Shown here: positions 20,345 to 32,303 of the stretch, piece after piece
How the letters are laid out: the number at the start of each line of letters is the position of its first letter
How positions within the stretch are numbered: position 1 is the first letter of the stretch
Assembly: GCA_024741835.1 (NCBI GenBank)
Contig: JAENRP010000095.1
Coordinates: forward strand, 28,755 to 92,754
Source of the DNA: Diplocarpon mali
Taxonomy: Eukaryota; Ascomycota; Leotiomycetes; Helotiales; Drepanopezizaceae
Reading direction: 5' to 3'
Length of the DNA: 64,000 nucleotides
Made by a program: the position numbers and the translations under genes
Notes under the pieces: generated by a model
Told to the model about the DNA's origin: nothing
Seen by the model: only the letters and a program-made list of their open reading frames with translations
The model's database searches: none

Positions 20345-23300
20345 ATGCCCCTCATGAATGGCTTCCTTCGTCGCAAGGACCCCGCGAGCAGTTCTGACAT
20401 TCGACGACACAGCTTCTATCCAGCCGACTCCTCTGCCAGCATGGCAGTACCGGCCTCTGATAATAGAGCGAGCGAGCAGATTCCTCGACGTTCGTCCGCC
20501 GCAGAGTTCTTGTCTCCTGATACTACACTAGATGAAGCATCCGCAGCTGCAGCGCCGGCTGAGAGTGTCGTCGAGTCCCTGCATCGCACAGTGTCGCCCC
20601 CGATACAAGAGGAGAGCCAGAAACATCGCCGCTTCAGCATGTTGAGGTTCCGAAACGCCTCGGACTCCCAATTGGCTACTAGGGGTAGGTTAGACCCTAT
20701 TTGATTTGCCTGCTCGATTGTGGCGGGAAGTTGACAAAATACCACAGCACGTCTCCAAGCTCGTGCAGAAGCCGACGCCCACCCAATGCCTCAACGTAGG
20801 TGTTGAAATCTCTCCACTCACCCAACAGACGCTGATAGTATCTTGGCAGCCCCTGCAATCATCACTACCGCCCCGACAATAGACGTTAGCAGGAAATTGA
20901 CAAAGAAGAAATCGAAGGTTAAGAACACAAGCCAGGCAAAGGCTGTTTCAAATCAAGGCCAAGACCAAAAGACGGATTCGCACCCAGCCATAAAGAATGA
21001 GAGAAAGGATCGCAGAAATACGATGTCCGAGACCAGACCCTGCGGAAGCAAGAGCAGAGTGACCTTTGACGAGCCCGAGCGTCCAGTCACTCAGGCTGGT
21101 AACTCTCCTCCGGCTTACGGCGATGAAGGCAATTCCACATTGGCTCTGCCTTTGACAAGATTATCGGAATCTTCAAGATCGGACGGCAGTTGTGGAGAGA
21201 ATGGAGTATATGCAACAACCACGACCACCACCCATACCGTTCAAACGACCACTACGTTCTTCCGGATTCCTCGCCGTAAAAAGCCGGCCCCGTTGTTTGA
21301 CCTGTCACACCTTCCACAGAAGCCGAACAACCAACAATCACCTCGATCTCTAGCCATTTCTCGCCCCCCTGCCGGCATTTCAAGGGCGCCAGGAACTGAG
21401 TCGCCAGCTGTGAAGGTATTGCGGTCCTCTCAAGCTGACGATCTAGCGAGCCATGGTAGTTTCCAGTCTCCCCTTCCTTCTCCCTCACATTCGAGTGTTG
21501 CTGTTGCAAATGCGTCGAATGCGTTTTTCACTCCTCCGGTACCAATGTTGCGGCAAGGCTCCTCTGGTTCTTCCAGGTCTTCACCAAAAAGCAAAAAAGG
21601 CGGCTTGCGAGGCAGATCGTCCACCTTGAGCTCTCTCCGGAACATGCCTACCGAGGATGCATTGCCCACGCCCCCGCTTCCTTCATCGCGGGCGTCAACT
21701 TCGACAGGGAGAAAAAGCTTTGGTGATCTGTTCGGGCTGTCTCACAGACTGAGACAAAACTCAGAACCACCTTCCCATCATGGATCCGGTCTAGCCACTC
21801 CAGGATCCAGTACTTCCAAGAACAACTCGGTGCAACTAGCGAGAGAATCCCCGATAGTCTTGCCAGAAAGATATGAAGACGACACACCTGCCAAGTACCT
21901 CGTTCGCTTGGAAGAGGCAGTCAGTAGAGGCGTCGTTGCTAGCGTGTTGTCGAAAGGCACAGACCCATTTTCACAAGCAGTCCTGCGCAGTTACATGCGC
22001 GGCTTCGGCTTCTTTGGTGATCCGATGGATATGGCTATCCGAAAGCTGCTCATGGAAGTCGAGCTTCCCAAGGAGACCCAACAGATTGATCGATGCCTCC
22101 AAGGATTCGCGAACAGATACCACGAGTGCAATCCTGGAATATATGCATCTCCCGACCAGGCGTACTTCATCGCCTTCTCGCTTCTCATCTTACACACAGA
22201 CGTGTTCAATAAGAATAACAAGCACAAAATGCAGAAGCCGGATTATCTCAAGAACACCCGTGGGGAGGGCATCTTCGACGAGATTCTTGAATGTTTCTAC
22301 GACAACATTTCATATACACCTTTCATTCACGTCGAAGACGATCTTGACATCAATGGTGAGCGTATCGTTCAGCACAAGATGAAAAAGAAGTCCATCTTCC
22401 CCCGCGGAGCAGTGGACCCAACCAAACGTCCGTCCAAGGATCCTGTCGACCCATACACTCTCATCATAGACAGCAAGCTTGGTTCCCTGCGGCCAAATCT
22501 CAAGGATGTGATGTGCCTGGAGGAACCTTACAGTTATTTGGGCACAGCCCCGTCGTTAAACCTCCAAGACTTACAGAAGACCTTCTTTCGAACCGGGGTC
22601 CTTCAAATCGTGTCTGCAAGGTCCAGGCCTGATGCTTTTATGAACGACAAAACTGTAAACAATCCAGAAGAGGCACGTGCAGGAATTGTCGACATCAAGA
22701 TTACCAAAGTTGGACTATTGTGGCGAAAAGATGCAAAGAAGAAGAAGACGAGGTCCCCGTGGCAGGAATGGGGTGCAATCCTGACCGGAGCCCAGCTGTA
22801 TTTCTTCAGAAATACTACCTGGATCAAGAACCTGATGCACCAACTCGAGATGCATATCAAGCAAGGTCATGATGAGAGCCCAGTTGTCTTCAGACCTCCT
22901 CTGGACTCCTTTAAACCCGACGCCCTTATGTCGACTGATGATGCGGTCGCCTTGCTTGATTCTACATACAAGAAACACAAGAACGCCTTTGTATTTGTCC
23001 GGCATGGAGGTTTCGAAGAGACTTTCTTGGCCGACAATGAGCAAGAAATGAATGATTGGCTCGCGAAGCTTAACTACGCAGCTGCTTTTCGAACCTCAGG
23101 TGTACGTATGCGAGGTGTCGTTGGTGGGAACTACGACGGCCAACGAACCCGTGGCATTCGGCGCCCAGACAGCCAGAACGAATCAATGAAAACTGTCCAG
23201 ATCCCAGCGGGAGAAGTCACGATCGTGAGTGGAAAAATCGATACCAAAATGGCACAGGACATTCTTGCAGCCCGCCGAGAGATTATGTTGCAGAAAATTG

Positions 23301-24802
23301 CAGACGCCGAGGAAAAGCTTACCGTTGCCCAGAAACAGCTTGACGCGCAGCTCAGGAATGCCCGCCATCTCCAGATCCTTGCCCCCATACAGCCCAAGAC
23401 TCGTGAGCAGGTGATTTTAGCGGCTGGTAGAATGGCCGCCCAATTGAAGTGGGGACGGATGGAAATTTGGCGCCTGAAGTGTCACAGAGACATTCTGACT
23501 ATGGATCTGGAGGAGGAGGAGAAGAACCTCGGTGTCGCGTTGCCTAAGCATGATTTCGAAACCTTATCTACAGAGAGGACTACTCTTGGACGCCTATCTT
23601 CAAAGGCGAGCGCCCATGCACCGCAGCAGAATCCGCGGTCACCTAAAACAATCCCTGCTAACCGCCCATCTACTCCATTCCATCCTGCGTCACCTAGAAA
23701 AGCCGAGGCCGAGGCCGACGTTTTCCAGAATCCACCTGAGCTGGCAAAGTCGTCAAGCTTCCACAGACAACATGCGTCTTGGGAACTCCCGCCTCTCAGC
23801 TTCGAATTTCGTAGTCCTCGAAAACCTTCTTTCTCAGGTGTCCAACTACCTTCAAGCCCCGGCAAAGCCCCTGTCCCTCTACAGCCTAGCTTGAAACCGA
23901 TGACAAGCGGTGAATTCCAACGTGATCCATCTTCAAACATCGATGCTGCAGAGCAAGCAGTGTTGGAGCAATCAGGTCTGGTTCAAGATATGATTCCGGA
24001 TGGGAAACGCCCCGCTACTGGTTCAGAGGGCGAAGAAGGAAAGGATCAGGCGGGAGAAAAAGACAAGCTAGATAGGGGGAAAATTCGCAGAAGCCTGCAT
24101 CGGACTTTACGGGAGGCCCACGTCCCATCTCACAGAAGTAGCCGGAAAGGAAAAGACTCCTCGTCAAGCGCTGGCATATCTGATGAAGGTAAAGACGAGG
24201 TTTTGTCTCGCGGAGCTGGAAGCTTCGTTGTCCACGGCAAAAAGGCGTCGGTGATCACTTTTGGATCCGAACTTCAGAGCATGTCCCCAGACGAACGTCT
24301 ACGATTGAGGAAACAGCCATACAAGGCTGAACCTGGCATGGCATCTCCAGCAACCATCGATGATGACTTCCATTCCGTTCTGGCCGAGCCTTATGAATTC
24401 CATGAACGCCATGACTCACAGGCAACAACAAGCTCCGCAACTGCAAGGAGCTTCAGAGATTTGCACCGCAAGTTGGCCGATAACACGCTAGGTGCTCCTG
24501 CAATCTTGGGTTCGGACGCTGAAGATAGCGATTTTGCGGTCAGCTTTTCTGAAGGCCGACGGACACCACTAGCCCCGGTTGAAGACGATGAGAACCTATA
24601 CGCCATTAGCAGTCGTCCAACCAGTCGGGCAGAACATGCTACGCCGTACACACCCGAGGCTTCCAATTCACCCGCTTTCCACCCTATATTGGAGAAGCAC
24701 ATGTCAGCACTTAGTCTGGGAGATGCCTCTGAGCCTGAGAGTCAAGTGGGGACCGAGCGGTTACCTATGCTACAGACTGTAGCTAGCTTAAGATCCACAT
24801 GA
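20345..24802 (+). CDS. Sec7 domain Arf guanine-nucleotide exchange factor with PH domain
   Basis: Arf GEF of the fungal Syt1-like group, acting in Golgi or endosomal vesicle traffic. Three exons, 20345-20684, 20748-20795 and 20850-24802, give 1446 aa. The N-terminal 500 residues are Ser/Pro-rich and probably disordered. The Sec7 domain follows from YLVRLEEAVSRG to NISYTPFIHVEDD (about residues 480-640); the glutamic finger is present in VELPKETQQIDR. A PH domain begins at KVGLLWRKDAKKKKTRSPW (about residue 750) and is followed by an amphipathic coiled coil (MLQKIADAEEKLTVAQKQ). The C-terminal 450 residues are again low complexity. The middle exon is only 48 bp. S. cerevisiae SYT1 is the nearest functional comparison, but one-to-one orthology is not proven here. 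Confidence 0.9.
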
Positions 24803-25299
24803 ACCCAATCATTCTTCCTCTTTTAAATTTATTACTTCGGCGACACTCCTTCACGTCATTTGGACTCGCGAGCATTGCATGGTTTGCGCGTGGAGTTGGG
24901 ACTGGATTTTCCAAATGCTATCAAAAAAGCGAGCTTGCCTTTGGTTACTGGCACTTGAGTTGTAAATTAGACGTTAGTTCGCATTCGCTCAGTGGCTGGC
25001 ATTCGCCAGGGGATTTGGCAAGGTGGCGTATAAGTGTTCATTCTGACTGGGGACAGGACAGAGAGCGATAGGCCCGCCTTTGTGGCTATCAGCGCAGTCT
25101 AGCTCCCGAAGCCGAAGGTTGCTTCGTGCCAATTCATGGCCCGGCCTGGTATGGGCGAGATGCAATAGGAACAGAACGTTTGTCATGCTTGGCTTTTCAC
25201 AGCCCAGGGGCCAAATGTTGATAAAGTGATCGTGAAGCGAGCTTGATCGAATCTTTGTTCGCTACTGCACGCTGACGGTTCCAAGCCAGTTGCGAATCT
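24803..25299. other. Intergenic, convergent 3' region
   Basis: About 500 bp between the 3' ends of the Sec7 and SRP72 genes. No gene or structured element recognised. Confidence 0.6.
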
Positions 25300-27298
25300 C
25301 TACTTCTTCCCCTTTTTCTTCTTTGGCTTGCCACCCGCCGACTTCTCGACCTTGACCGTCCCAGCTCCACCCGCTAACTCCAAGCTCTCCTCTCCTTTAA
25401 CCACACCACCCTGAGTCAAGTCCGTAGCCTTCTTCTTTCCCTTCTTACCCTTCGGTCGATAACTGCTACGGTCGCGCAACGGCAACCACCGCTCCGGATC
25501 CACCAGCTTCCCCTCTTCGAAATCTTTCGGCGTACGTCTCTTGCTTAACTTCTGTTTCTTGGGTTTCGCAGCCTTTTCTTTCTCTTCCGCGCTACGTTTT
25601 TTCGGCGCGGCAACAGCAGGAGATGGCAGGGATGGAACACCTGCTTCTTCAAGAGCGGCAGCATCGATGCCCGAAACAAGGCGGGCCACGGGTGTCAGCC
25701 TGTCGAGATCAGGTGATACTTTTTCGAGGTCGGTGGTCGCGTACGAAGCGATGTAGCCAGCGATCGCAGTGCGATCGTTAGGGTCTCGCGTGCGGAGGCT
25801 GGAGAAGATCTCGCCGGCCGCGGAGAGTTCCTCTGGGATAGTAGATTCGAGGAGGGCGGCGCCCGCGGCACGAAGGAGCTGGGTGGGGGCTTGGGTTTTC
25901 CGGCCCCAGTAGGCGGCAGCTTTTCCGAGCTCTGTCTTGATAGGTCCTTTGCGACCTGACAGCCGGTACAGGGAGACGACGAGCGCCACGAGACCGGGTG
26001 CGAAGCGCACATCCTGGTCAGCGGGAGAGGTGGACTGTTCTAGAGTCTTGAGGAATGTCTGGAGGAGGTTGATCGCGGGGCCGGGGTTGTTGATGAGGAT
26101 GTATAGTTGGATGATGACGAGGATCAGACCGACGTCTTTTGGTCGCTTTTCCAAAAGGGGGAGAATCGCCTTGATACCAGCTTTTCCGGTCTCGTTATTT
26201 GCGTGACCTGCGGCGTTAAGAACCGCTAGAGAGCTGATATGTGGCGAGATCGTTGGAGAAGGCGAGTCTAAAATTGTTGAAGCAGTTGAATACGCGACTC
26301 CAGAATATTTTTGAGATTGGAGATCAATAGTGTATCTATTACGTTCCAAAATGCTTGCTTGGTGTTTGAAGAGCTTATCCGTGGGAGATAGTTTGGGGAC
26401 AGAGCTGAAGATACGTTGAGTCATGAAAGGGTTGCCATGTCTCGCCGAAGTCGCCAAACTGTTATTTAGGGCGATGACTCGAGATGAAGGTTCTGGGACG
26501 CTGTGGTAGTTTAGCGAGAATTTTCTTTTCGAGAAGAAGTCTGACAAACTCAGCGATGGTAATCATCTTCTCAAGAGCTTCAGCCTCTTCCAGCTTTCCA
26601 AGCTTCGTGAGCACATAGGCTTGTTGGATCATTATTGGCAGAACCTCCGCTCTCTTCTCTTCGTCACTCAATTCGTCTAAAGCTTCGCATAGATCCCTCG
26701 CCCGCTTCAGCAAGACGCTCCCAGGTGCCAAATCCCCTCTGGCAATACAACCACAGGCGGCATTGTACGATGTCTCGAAAGCCTCAAGATCTTCCCGCGA
26801 CGGCTTCTTCCGGTTTGATTCGATTCTATCCCCATTGCCTTGCCATTCCAATTGTGCATCAGCAGCAGAACTGTTGATCCGCAGATCATTCTCTTCCCCT
26901 TCAATAGCAGCGGATTGCGAGCTCAATTCTCGGTATATGCTCGCCGCATCTTCGAACCTCTCCGCCCTATACGCAACTTGGGCAGCGACATGCTTCAAGC
27001 CTCTTTGGTTGGCGCCGTGAGCAATCTGCTGCGCCTCGGAAAGCTGCCCAGTCTTGTACAAGGCATATGCCTTCTCCAGCATGCAGCGCTCAGCCAGTTT
27101 GTCTCCGCCGTCATCGAGGGCTCGTAGGGCGTCGGCGAAGCGGTCGAGCTTGATGAGGGCTACAACACGCGTGTGTAGAACATCGGGGTCGTTCTTGGAC
27201 GACCTGAGAACGGCATTGGCAGCCTTGAGAACCTCCTCGTGGTCCTCGATCGTCGAGCCTCGGAGGAGGGATGTCAGGGTCGCAGTGGGGTTCGCCAT
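25300..27298 (-). CDS. SRP72: Signal recognition particle subunit SRP72
   Basis: TPR scaffold of the signal recognition particle that pairs with SRP68 on SRP RNA. Two exons on minus, 27298-26550 and 26500-25300, give 649 aa. Helical TPR-like repeats fill residues 1-400 (for example AVLRSSKNDPDVLHTRVVAL, EKAYALYKTGQLSEAQQIA, QAYVLTKLGKLEEAEALEK). The conserved RVIALNNSLA segment follows the intron. The C-terminus is extremely Lys-rich (KPKKQKLSKRRTPKDFEEGK, with the conserved PERWLPLRDRSSYRP motif), as expected for RNA binding. The 49-bp intron uses a GTTTGT donor; it is needed because the two frames do not otherwise join. The start at 27298 was chosen for the family-like MANPTATLTSLL; an ATG 14 codons upstream is in frame. 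Confidence 0.93.
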
Positions 27299-28942
27299 GG
27301 TCAAGTCCAGATTGCGCACAACAGTTTCTGCTCGAGACAATCCTGCTCACCAAAGAGCATCCGCGGAGCCCAGAAGACCTGCGCTGGTGCAACTAGGCCT
27401 ACCAGGTACCAGGTGAGGAGGGCTGGTGGAAAGAGTTGTGACGGGGTCGACTGTCGAGTGGAGCTCGAGGGTGTTCGTGGTCCACCGGGTCATGTGCTTG
27501 GTGGGATGTCACGTGCTCTCCGAGGAGGAGTGGGGCCTAGGCAGGGTACCTTACGGTACGAAGGTTTTCTCTCCGCGTTAAACAGCGTCGGCGGTGCGGT
27601 CGACTGTTTCCCGCCCACAACTCAACTTTTCCGAAACATTGTTTTGACTGCTTCGCTCGCCCGCACTGCCTGCCTGCTGCCTGCCGCCCTCTGCTGCGCT
27701 CAATCTTTTCGCGGATCTGCGCACGATAACTGTATAGTTTCTAACAGAGCTTCCTCCTCCCCACTCCTAGCCGCTTCTATTCCACCACAGTAGACCTCTC
27801 GATAGTCGAGCGCCGTGAGGTAACGTATGATTCTAGTGGCAACGTCAAGAGCCTGAGTAGGATACGCTCTTGCATGCAACGTATATAGTCATACCCAAAG
27901 AGATTAGAAGTAAAAGCGACAAATCCCAAAATATACGGAGCATCGAAGCCATAGAGAAGCTGTCTGGTGTTGATCTGTGAATATCTTCATATTCACGGCC
28001 TTGAGATATTTGATCTGGATGCGCTAGGCTTCCGAGAAAACACTGCGTGGCACGGGGCAGTAGACGTGTCTATTATGAGGTGGCTGAGGTGTAGAGAAAC
28101 AATGTTTCAGAAGAGGACTGTGGTCATGATACTTGGTTAGGTACCTGAAGGTCAGGCGCCTTAGACGAACCTCGAACCTGCTAAGCGAGGGAATAAAGTA
28201 AACAAACAGCTGTGCTCTCGTCCGGCTGGAGAGGCGCTCTTGATCATCAATTCATATGGCGTGTCTTGTCTGAACCTCCCGTCAGAAGGGAGCGGGTACT
28301 CGTTACCCAACTGTCGTTTCGCAACGCAGCACGCAATTGGAATATATGCTTCTCCCACACATCAGCTCCGGTCGCAAGGCCAAGCAAAGCAAACACCGTC
28401 TCGAAGCCATGGCACTGGGCATGTTTCACCAGAGTGGCGCGCAGGACATAGCTGATAGGAGGCATTATCCTGACCCCCACCCACGCACTCGACTGTGTAC
28501 CTCGACGGCATCCTGTCTACTGGGTACACAGTAGACAGCATGCAGGAGTAGGCGTGGGAGACCGAGCCAGAGATTCGCGCGGCTGCACTCACAGCTCCCG
28601 GGCTCTTCCTCCCAGTCGGCGCATCGTGACATCGTTCACCCTGCTTGTTTTGCATCCGTTGCCGCCGAGGCCAGCAAGCTGAAGTACGGGAAGCCTGTGG
28701 TTTGCCGTGCAGACAGAGTAATTCCAGGTAAGGTGAGCCGGACCCCGGTCTGTTACCCCACGTTCTGTTCAGCAACTGATAATACGCCGCGATGGTGGCA
28801 CGTCGAAAGAGCGTCGTCCGTCTTCCTCACTCCCAAGCCACGAGTCCTCTGCCGGCAAAGCCGCCAACAACCCCAACGACTCCGACCTCACCTCAATCGC
28901 CAAAACCTCAACTCGGCTCCGAGCAGCAGCAGCAGCAGCAGC
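27299..28942. promoter_or_regulatory. Long divergent spacer upstream of stuA
   Basis: 1.6 kb without a supported gene. It contains the SRP72 promoter on the left and presumably a long stuA promoter and leader on the right; long leaders with small upstream frames are known for stuA in Aspergillus. An upstream ATG at 28792 opens a frame that overlaps the stuA start out of frame, so it could act as an upstream frame. An AGC repeat lies just before the stuA ATG. Confidence 0.45.
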
Positions 28943-29830
28943 ATGGCGTCCGAGCTGCCTCTCATGCACATCTCGCCGTACGGTCCGCCCACTTATCATG
29001 GCAGTCCTCCGCCGGGCAACTTCCAGCAGCCGGGAGCGTCCCAGTATCCAAGCCAGGAAGATCAGACGTCGAATCAGTACCCGCGGTATTTACACAACAC
29101 CCGGTTGAGCTATCCCCAGGACACATCCGCATCGTACCCGCCGCTGCCAGGTCCGCCGGCGGCTCCACGACTGCCGCCCATGACCATGCTGGCGCCGGAG
29201 AATGGGGACTATGTTCAGCAGGGCATGAATGTCGATACAACCGGGCAGATGGCACCTGTGGGTGCGAAGCCGAGGGTCACGGCCACCCTGTGGGAGGATG
29301 AGGGGACTCTGTGTTTCCAGGTCGACATCAACGGGACATGTGTGGCCAGACGCGAAGGTGATACTCACGAATCGCCTCCCCGCCGCCAACTTTCATGAGA
29401 CTAATGCTTCGTGAAGACAATCACATGATCAACGGGACCAAGCTGCTGAACGTCGCAGGGATGACCCGTGGCCGCCGCGACGGCCTTCTCAAGAGCGAGA
29501 AGCAGAAGCACGTAGTGAAGATCGGGCCAATGCATCTCAAAGGCGTCTGGTAAGCACGGCGACGTACCAGATCCGCCGGGCCCCTCTAACATCGGCTCCA
29601 GGATCCCATACCAACGCGCGCTTGACCTCGCCAATAAAGAGAAAATAACCGACCGGCTCTACCCCCTCTTCGTACACAACATCAGCGCCCTTCTCTACCA
29701 CCCGATCAACAGAGCCGGCTACCCAGCCGTCGCCCACGTACCCAGGAACCTGGAACTGCCGCATCATGAAGGGCTGGGGAGCCCTCTATCAACTTCCATG
29801 GCGGCTGTACCTGCCGGTCAACTCCGATAG
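28943..29830 (+). CDS. stuA: APSES transcription factor StuA (short form)
   Basis: Developmental regulator of conidiation and hyphal morphology, binding DNA through an APSES (KilA-N-like) domain. Exons 28943-29357, 29417-29549 and 29602-29830 give 258 aa. A Pro/Tyr-rich N-terminus precedes the complete APSES domain: [76 protein letters not shown] and [15 protein letters not shown]. The intron joins restore these blocks exactly. After the domain the frame continues only about 46 codons to a TAG at 29828. StuA proteins are usually over 500 aa with a long Pro/Gln-rich tail and a basic nuclear signal; neither is visible downstream in any frame. Either a truncation, a missed intron, or a short lineage-specific form. 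Confidence 0.85.
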
Positions 29831-30498
29831 TCAACCTCGTCAACACTTGGGACCGTTGCTGGGTACGTCTAAGCCGCCGGAGGGGAGGTTTGCTGTACCT
29901 CGTCTTCGTGCGCGAGGGGATTCGGAGCCTGTGACGACTGCCTCGGAAGAGCGTCTGGGGATGTGTTTGTTCAAAAGTAAAAGGGTCCGTCGGGCAATGC
30001 TCATGATACGCATGATCTGCGGGAGTTGACCTGGATCACTAGAGAGCGGACTCTTGGATGATTAACGGCTTTCTCTGGCAACAGGATCTTGGTGGGATCC
30101 TCTCATGGAAGGAGACTAAAACTAGATAGAGTTATGAAGACGTGCCCCTGATCCTTACTCGCTACGTCTTTCTGACGAGAGACTGACCTCTGAACGCAAT
30201 GACAGAGTCGAGGAGGCTCGCTCAACTTGACAATAGTTGGCCATTATCTTGGCCTGCCTTTGAAACTTAATCCGCAGTTCCTACCTACTACACAGTGTAG
30301 CTTTTCTGATCATACAAGAGCAATAGCTGGCCGGCCCTTCCTTCCTTAGCCCCAGACCAGACCCCATCATAACCATTGGTCTACCTAACGAGCTCAAAGA
30401 AACAAAGCTTCGTGTTGTGGTACATATAAAAAAGAGAAGAAGATTTTCGAAGAAATTTGGTACACGTGGAGGTGTACGCAAGCCCCAAATACCCATCA
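29831..30498. other. Intergenic after stuA
   Basis: 670 bp between the stuA stop and the BTB gene 3' end. A plus-strand frame at 29766-30029 overlaps the stuA end in another frame; its translation is not similar to the usual StuA tail. No other feature. Confidence 0.5.
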
Positions 30499-31507
30499 TC
30501 ATAACTTCCCCTCTCGTCCGATAGTGCACTGGCCGCGAGGACGCTTGCGAGAGCTGCCTGGAGTTGGGTGCATCTTCTCCAGCTTCTCTCTCTTGAGCTT
30601 TTCGTCCAGAACACGGGCTGGATTCGCCGTTAGTACGCGTGTGCATGGCAAGTAGAGCAGTCGACTCACTGAGAACGTCGTATCCGAACTGCGGGAACTC
30701 CAAGCATATTGATCGGAACTCGTCTTCGGCCTCGGCGCGCAAGGTGTGGGAGCGGGTAGCCCAGAAGTTTGCCACGGGAGCACGGATGGCGGAATCGTCC
30801 TTGTCAGTGTGCGCGTATACGAATTTGGCGTACGCGATCTCGCCCATCGCGGTCGAGTTGACGCAGTGGATCTTGGAAGATGCGAGGGACTTCAGTGCTG
30901 GAAGGCCGAGCGTAACAGCGAGGGTGTAGACCCGACCGTGCTTCAGGAGCTGGTCGCCGGTCTCATCGACTTCGGGAGTGGCAGGATCTCTCTCAAGCTC
31001 GCGAGAGCCAGCAATCTTGCGCGGGAAGTAATCACCCGTATAGAGGTACTCGAGAAAACATCCGACGGCGTCGAGGTCTTCGTCAATTAGGTCAATCCGG
31101 CGCTCCTGGAACCCTGTTAGCTATCGCTCCCCCAGAAGGATTGTCGCCAGGCCTACAGAGATGTCGTCGCTGAACTTCGCACATGCATCTGCGAACCATG
31201 GGCTTCGAGTCAAGAGCGCCTGATGCGCGGTCAGGAGAGCCTGCTCGTCGCCTTGTCCGACCAATAGCCCTATGACGGGACTCTTGAGGTAGTCAACGTA
31301 GGTGGTGCGGGCGACGACATTCTCCATGAGTTCTCCTTGACAAGACAAGCCATCTTCGCCAACCTCGCGCTCGCCCTCGGCCGCTGCCTGGGTCTCTACC
31401 GCAGCGCCAGCCTCAAGCTCGACAATGGGAACGTCGCCGCCCATCTCAACATCAGCGGGAATGTCGGCTGGGATGAGCTCCTCGTAATTATATCCTGGGT
31501 CCGCCAT
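30499..31507 (-). CDS. BTB/POZ domain protein
   Basis: Fungal BTB/POZ protein, a dimerisation or Cullin-3 adaptor fold; the target is unknown. Exons on minus: 31507-31157, 31105-30670 and 30617-30499, giving 301 aa. The N-terminus is acidic and Glu/Ala-rich. The BTB core runs from SPVIGLLVGQGDEQALLTA through the conserved HQALLTRSPWFADACAKF, then across intron 1 to RRIDLIDEDLDAVGCFLEYL and YTGDYFP. Helices after it include GRVYTLAVTLGLPALKSLA, typical of fungal BTB proteins of this size. The C-terminus is basic (SSRKRPRGQ). Exon 2 has no ATG at its start and was found only by joining splice sites with TAACA-type branch points. Confidence 0.88.
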
Positions 31508-32303
31508 AGCTTCGGGAGAGAGTAGATTGGCCAGGCGCTTCGAAGGGGTAGATCCGAGCAGTTGGAAATCAAGGTCCGCGGGTCGAAGTCGCCGGAAGGC
31601 TAACCAGAGCGGCGATGGGAAACACGTCGCGGAGGGTGGATAACGAGTGTAAGGCAGCCGATCTGGACACAATTGATTCTCCGAACGATGGTGACAGTTG
31701 GTGGTTTTGGGATGGGACCAGGGACGGCGATTGAAAACCCTGGGGGAGGCTCGACTATGTTTTTGAGAGCTCAAGCCTCAGCCCACCAAGTGGCACGAGA
31801 GCCCACGATGTATACAGCCCACATACCCAGGTATCTATCTACATTATGCTACGGTACACCTATATCTATCTACCTCCACCTTGCTTATCTTTCCCCCTCG
31901 TCTTTTTCTTCTTCTCTTTCCTTGTCTTGCGATCATGGCAACAATTGATGGCGAGAATAGTTGGTTGGAGACGGCCTCGGCGACCTCTGAGCCTTGTCAA
32001 GCAAGGACATAGGTGAGGTACGGTATGCGTTGAAGCATTGCATTTACAACTATGCCCCTGCTTATGAAGCTTACAGGACTTCCACCTTCACCTGAGTTAC
32101 GTCTGGTCTGGAGCATCCTAGCTGTTGCTCACGTGGGTTTACCTTGCGGTAACAATATTTGGCTTGCTCTCTTCTGGTCACCCGTACTTCTCGATTAAGA
32201 GCAAAGCCGCTGTCTCGAAATCACCAGGTAGTTCCAACATAACAAGGTTCATTTGAAGCTGGACATCCACTGTATCGTACAAGATCATGCCATTATGCAG
32301 CTC
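31508..32303. other. Intergenic between two minus-strand genes
   Basis: 800 bp containing the BTB gene promoter and the 3' region of the PAP2 gene. Short pyrimidine-rich stretch at 31875-31930. No gene seen. Confidence 0.5.

Noticed and set aside
26501..26549. Apparent frameshift inside SRP72
   Set aside because: A GTTTGT-CAG intron of 49 bp explains the frame change exactly and yields a conserved junction.
28697..28942. N-terminal extension of stuA from an upstream in-frame ATG
   Set aside because: The extension is Arg/Pro/Ser low complexity ending in a Ser repeat from an AGC run, unlike a StuA N-terminus; [14 protein letters not shown] is a more natural start.
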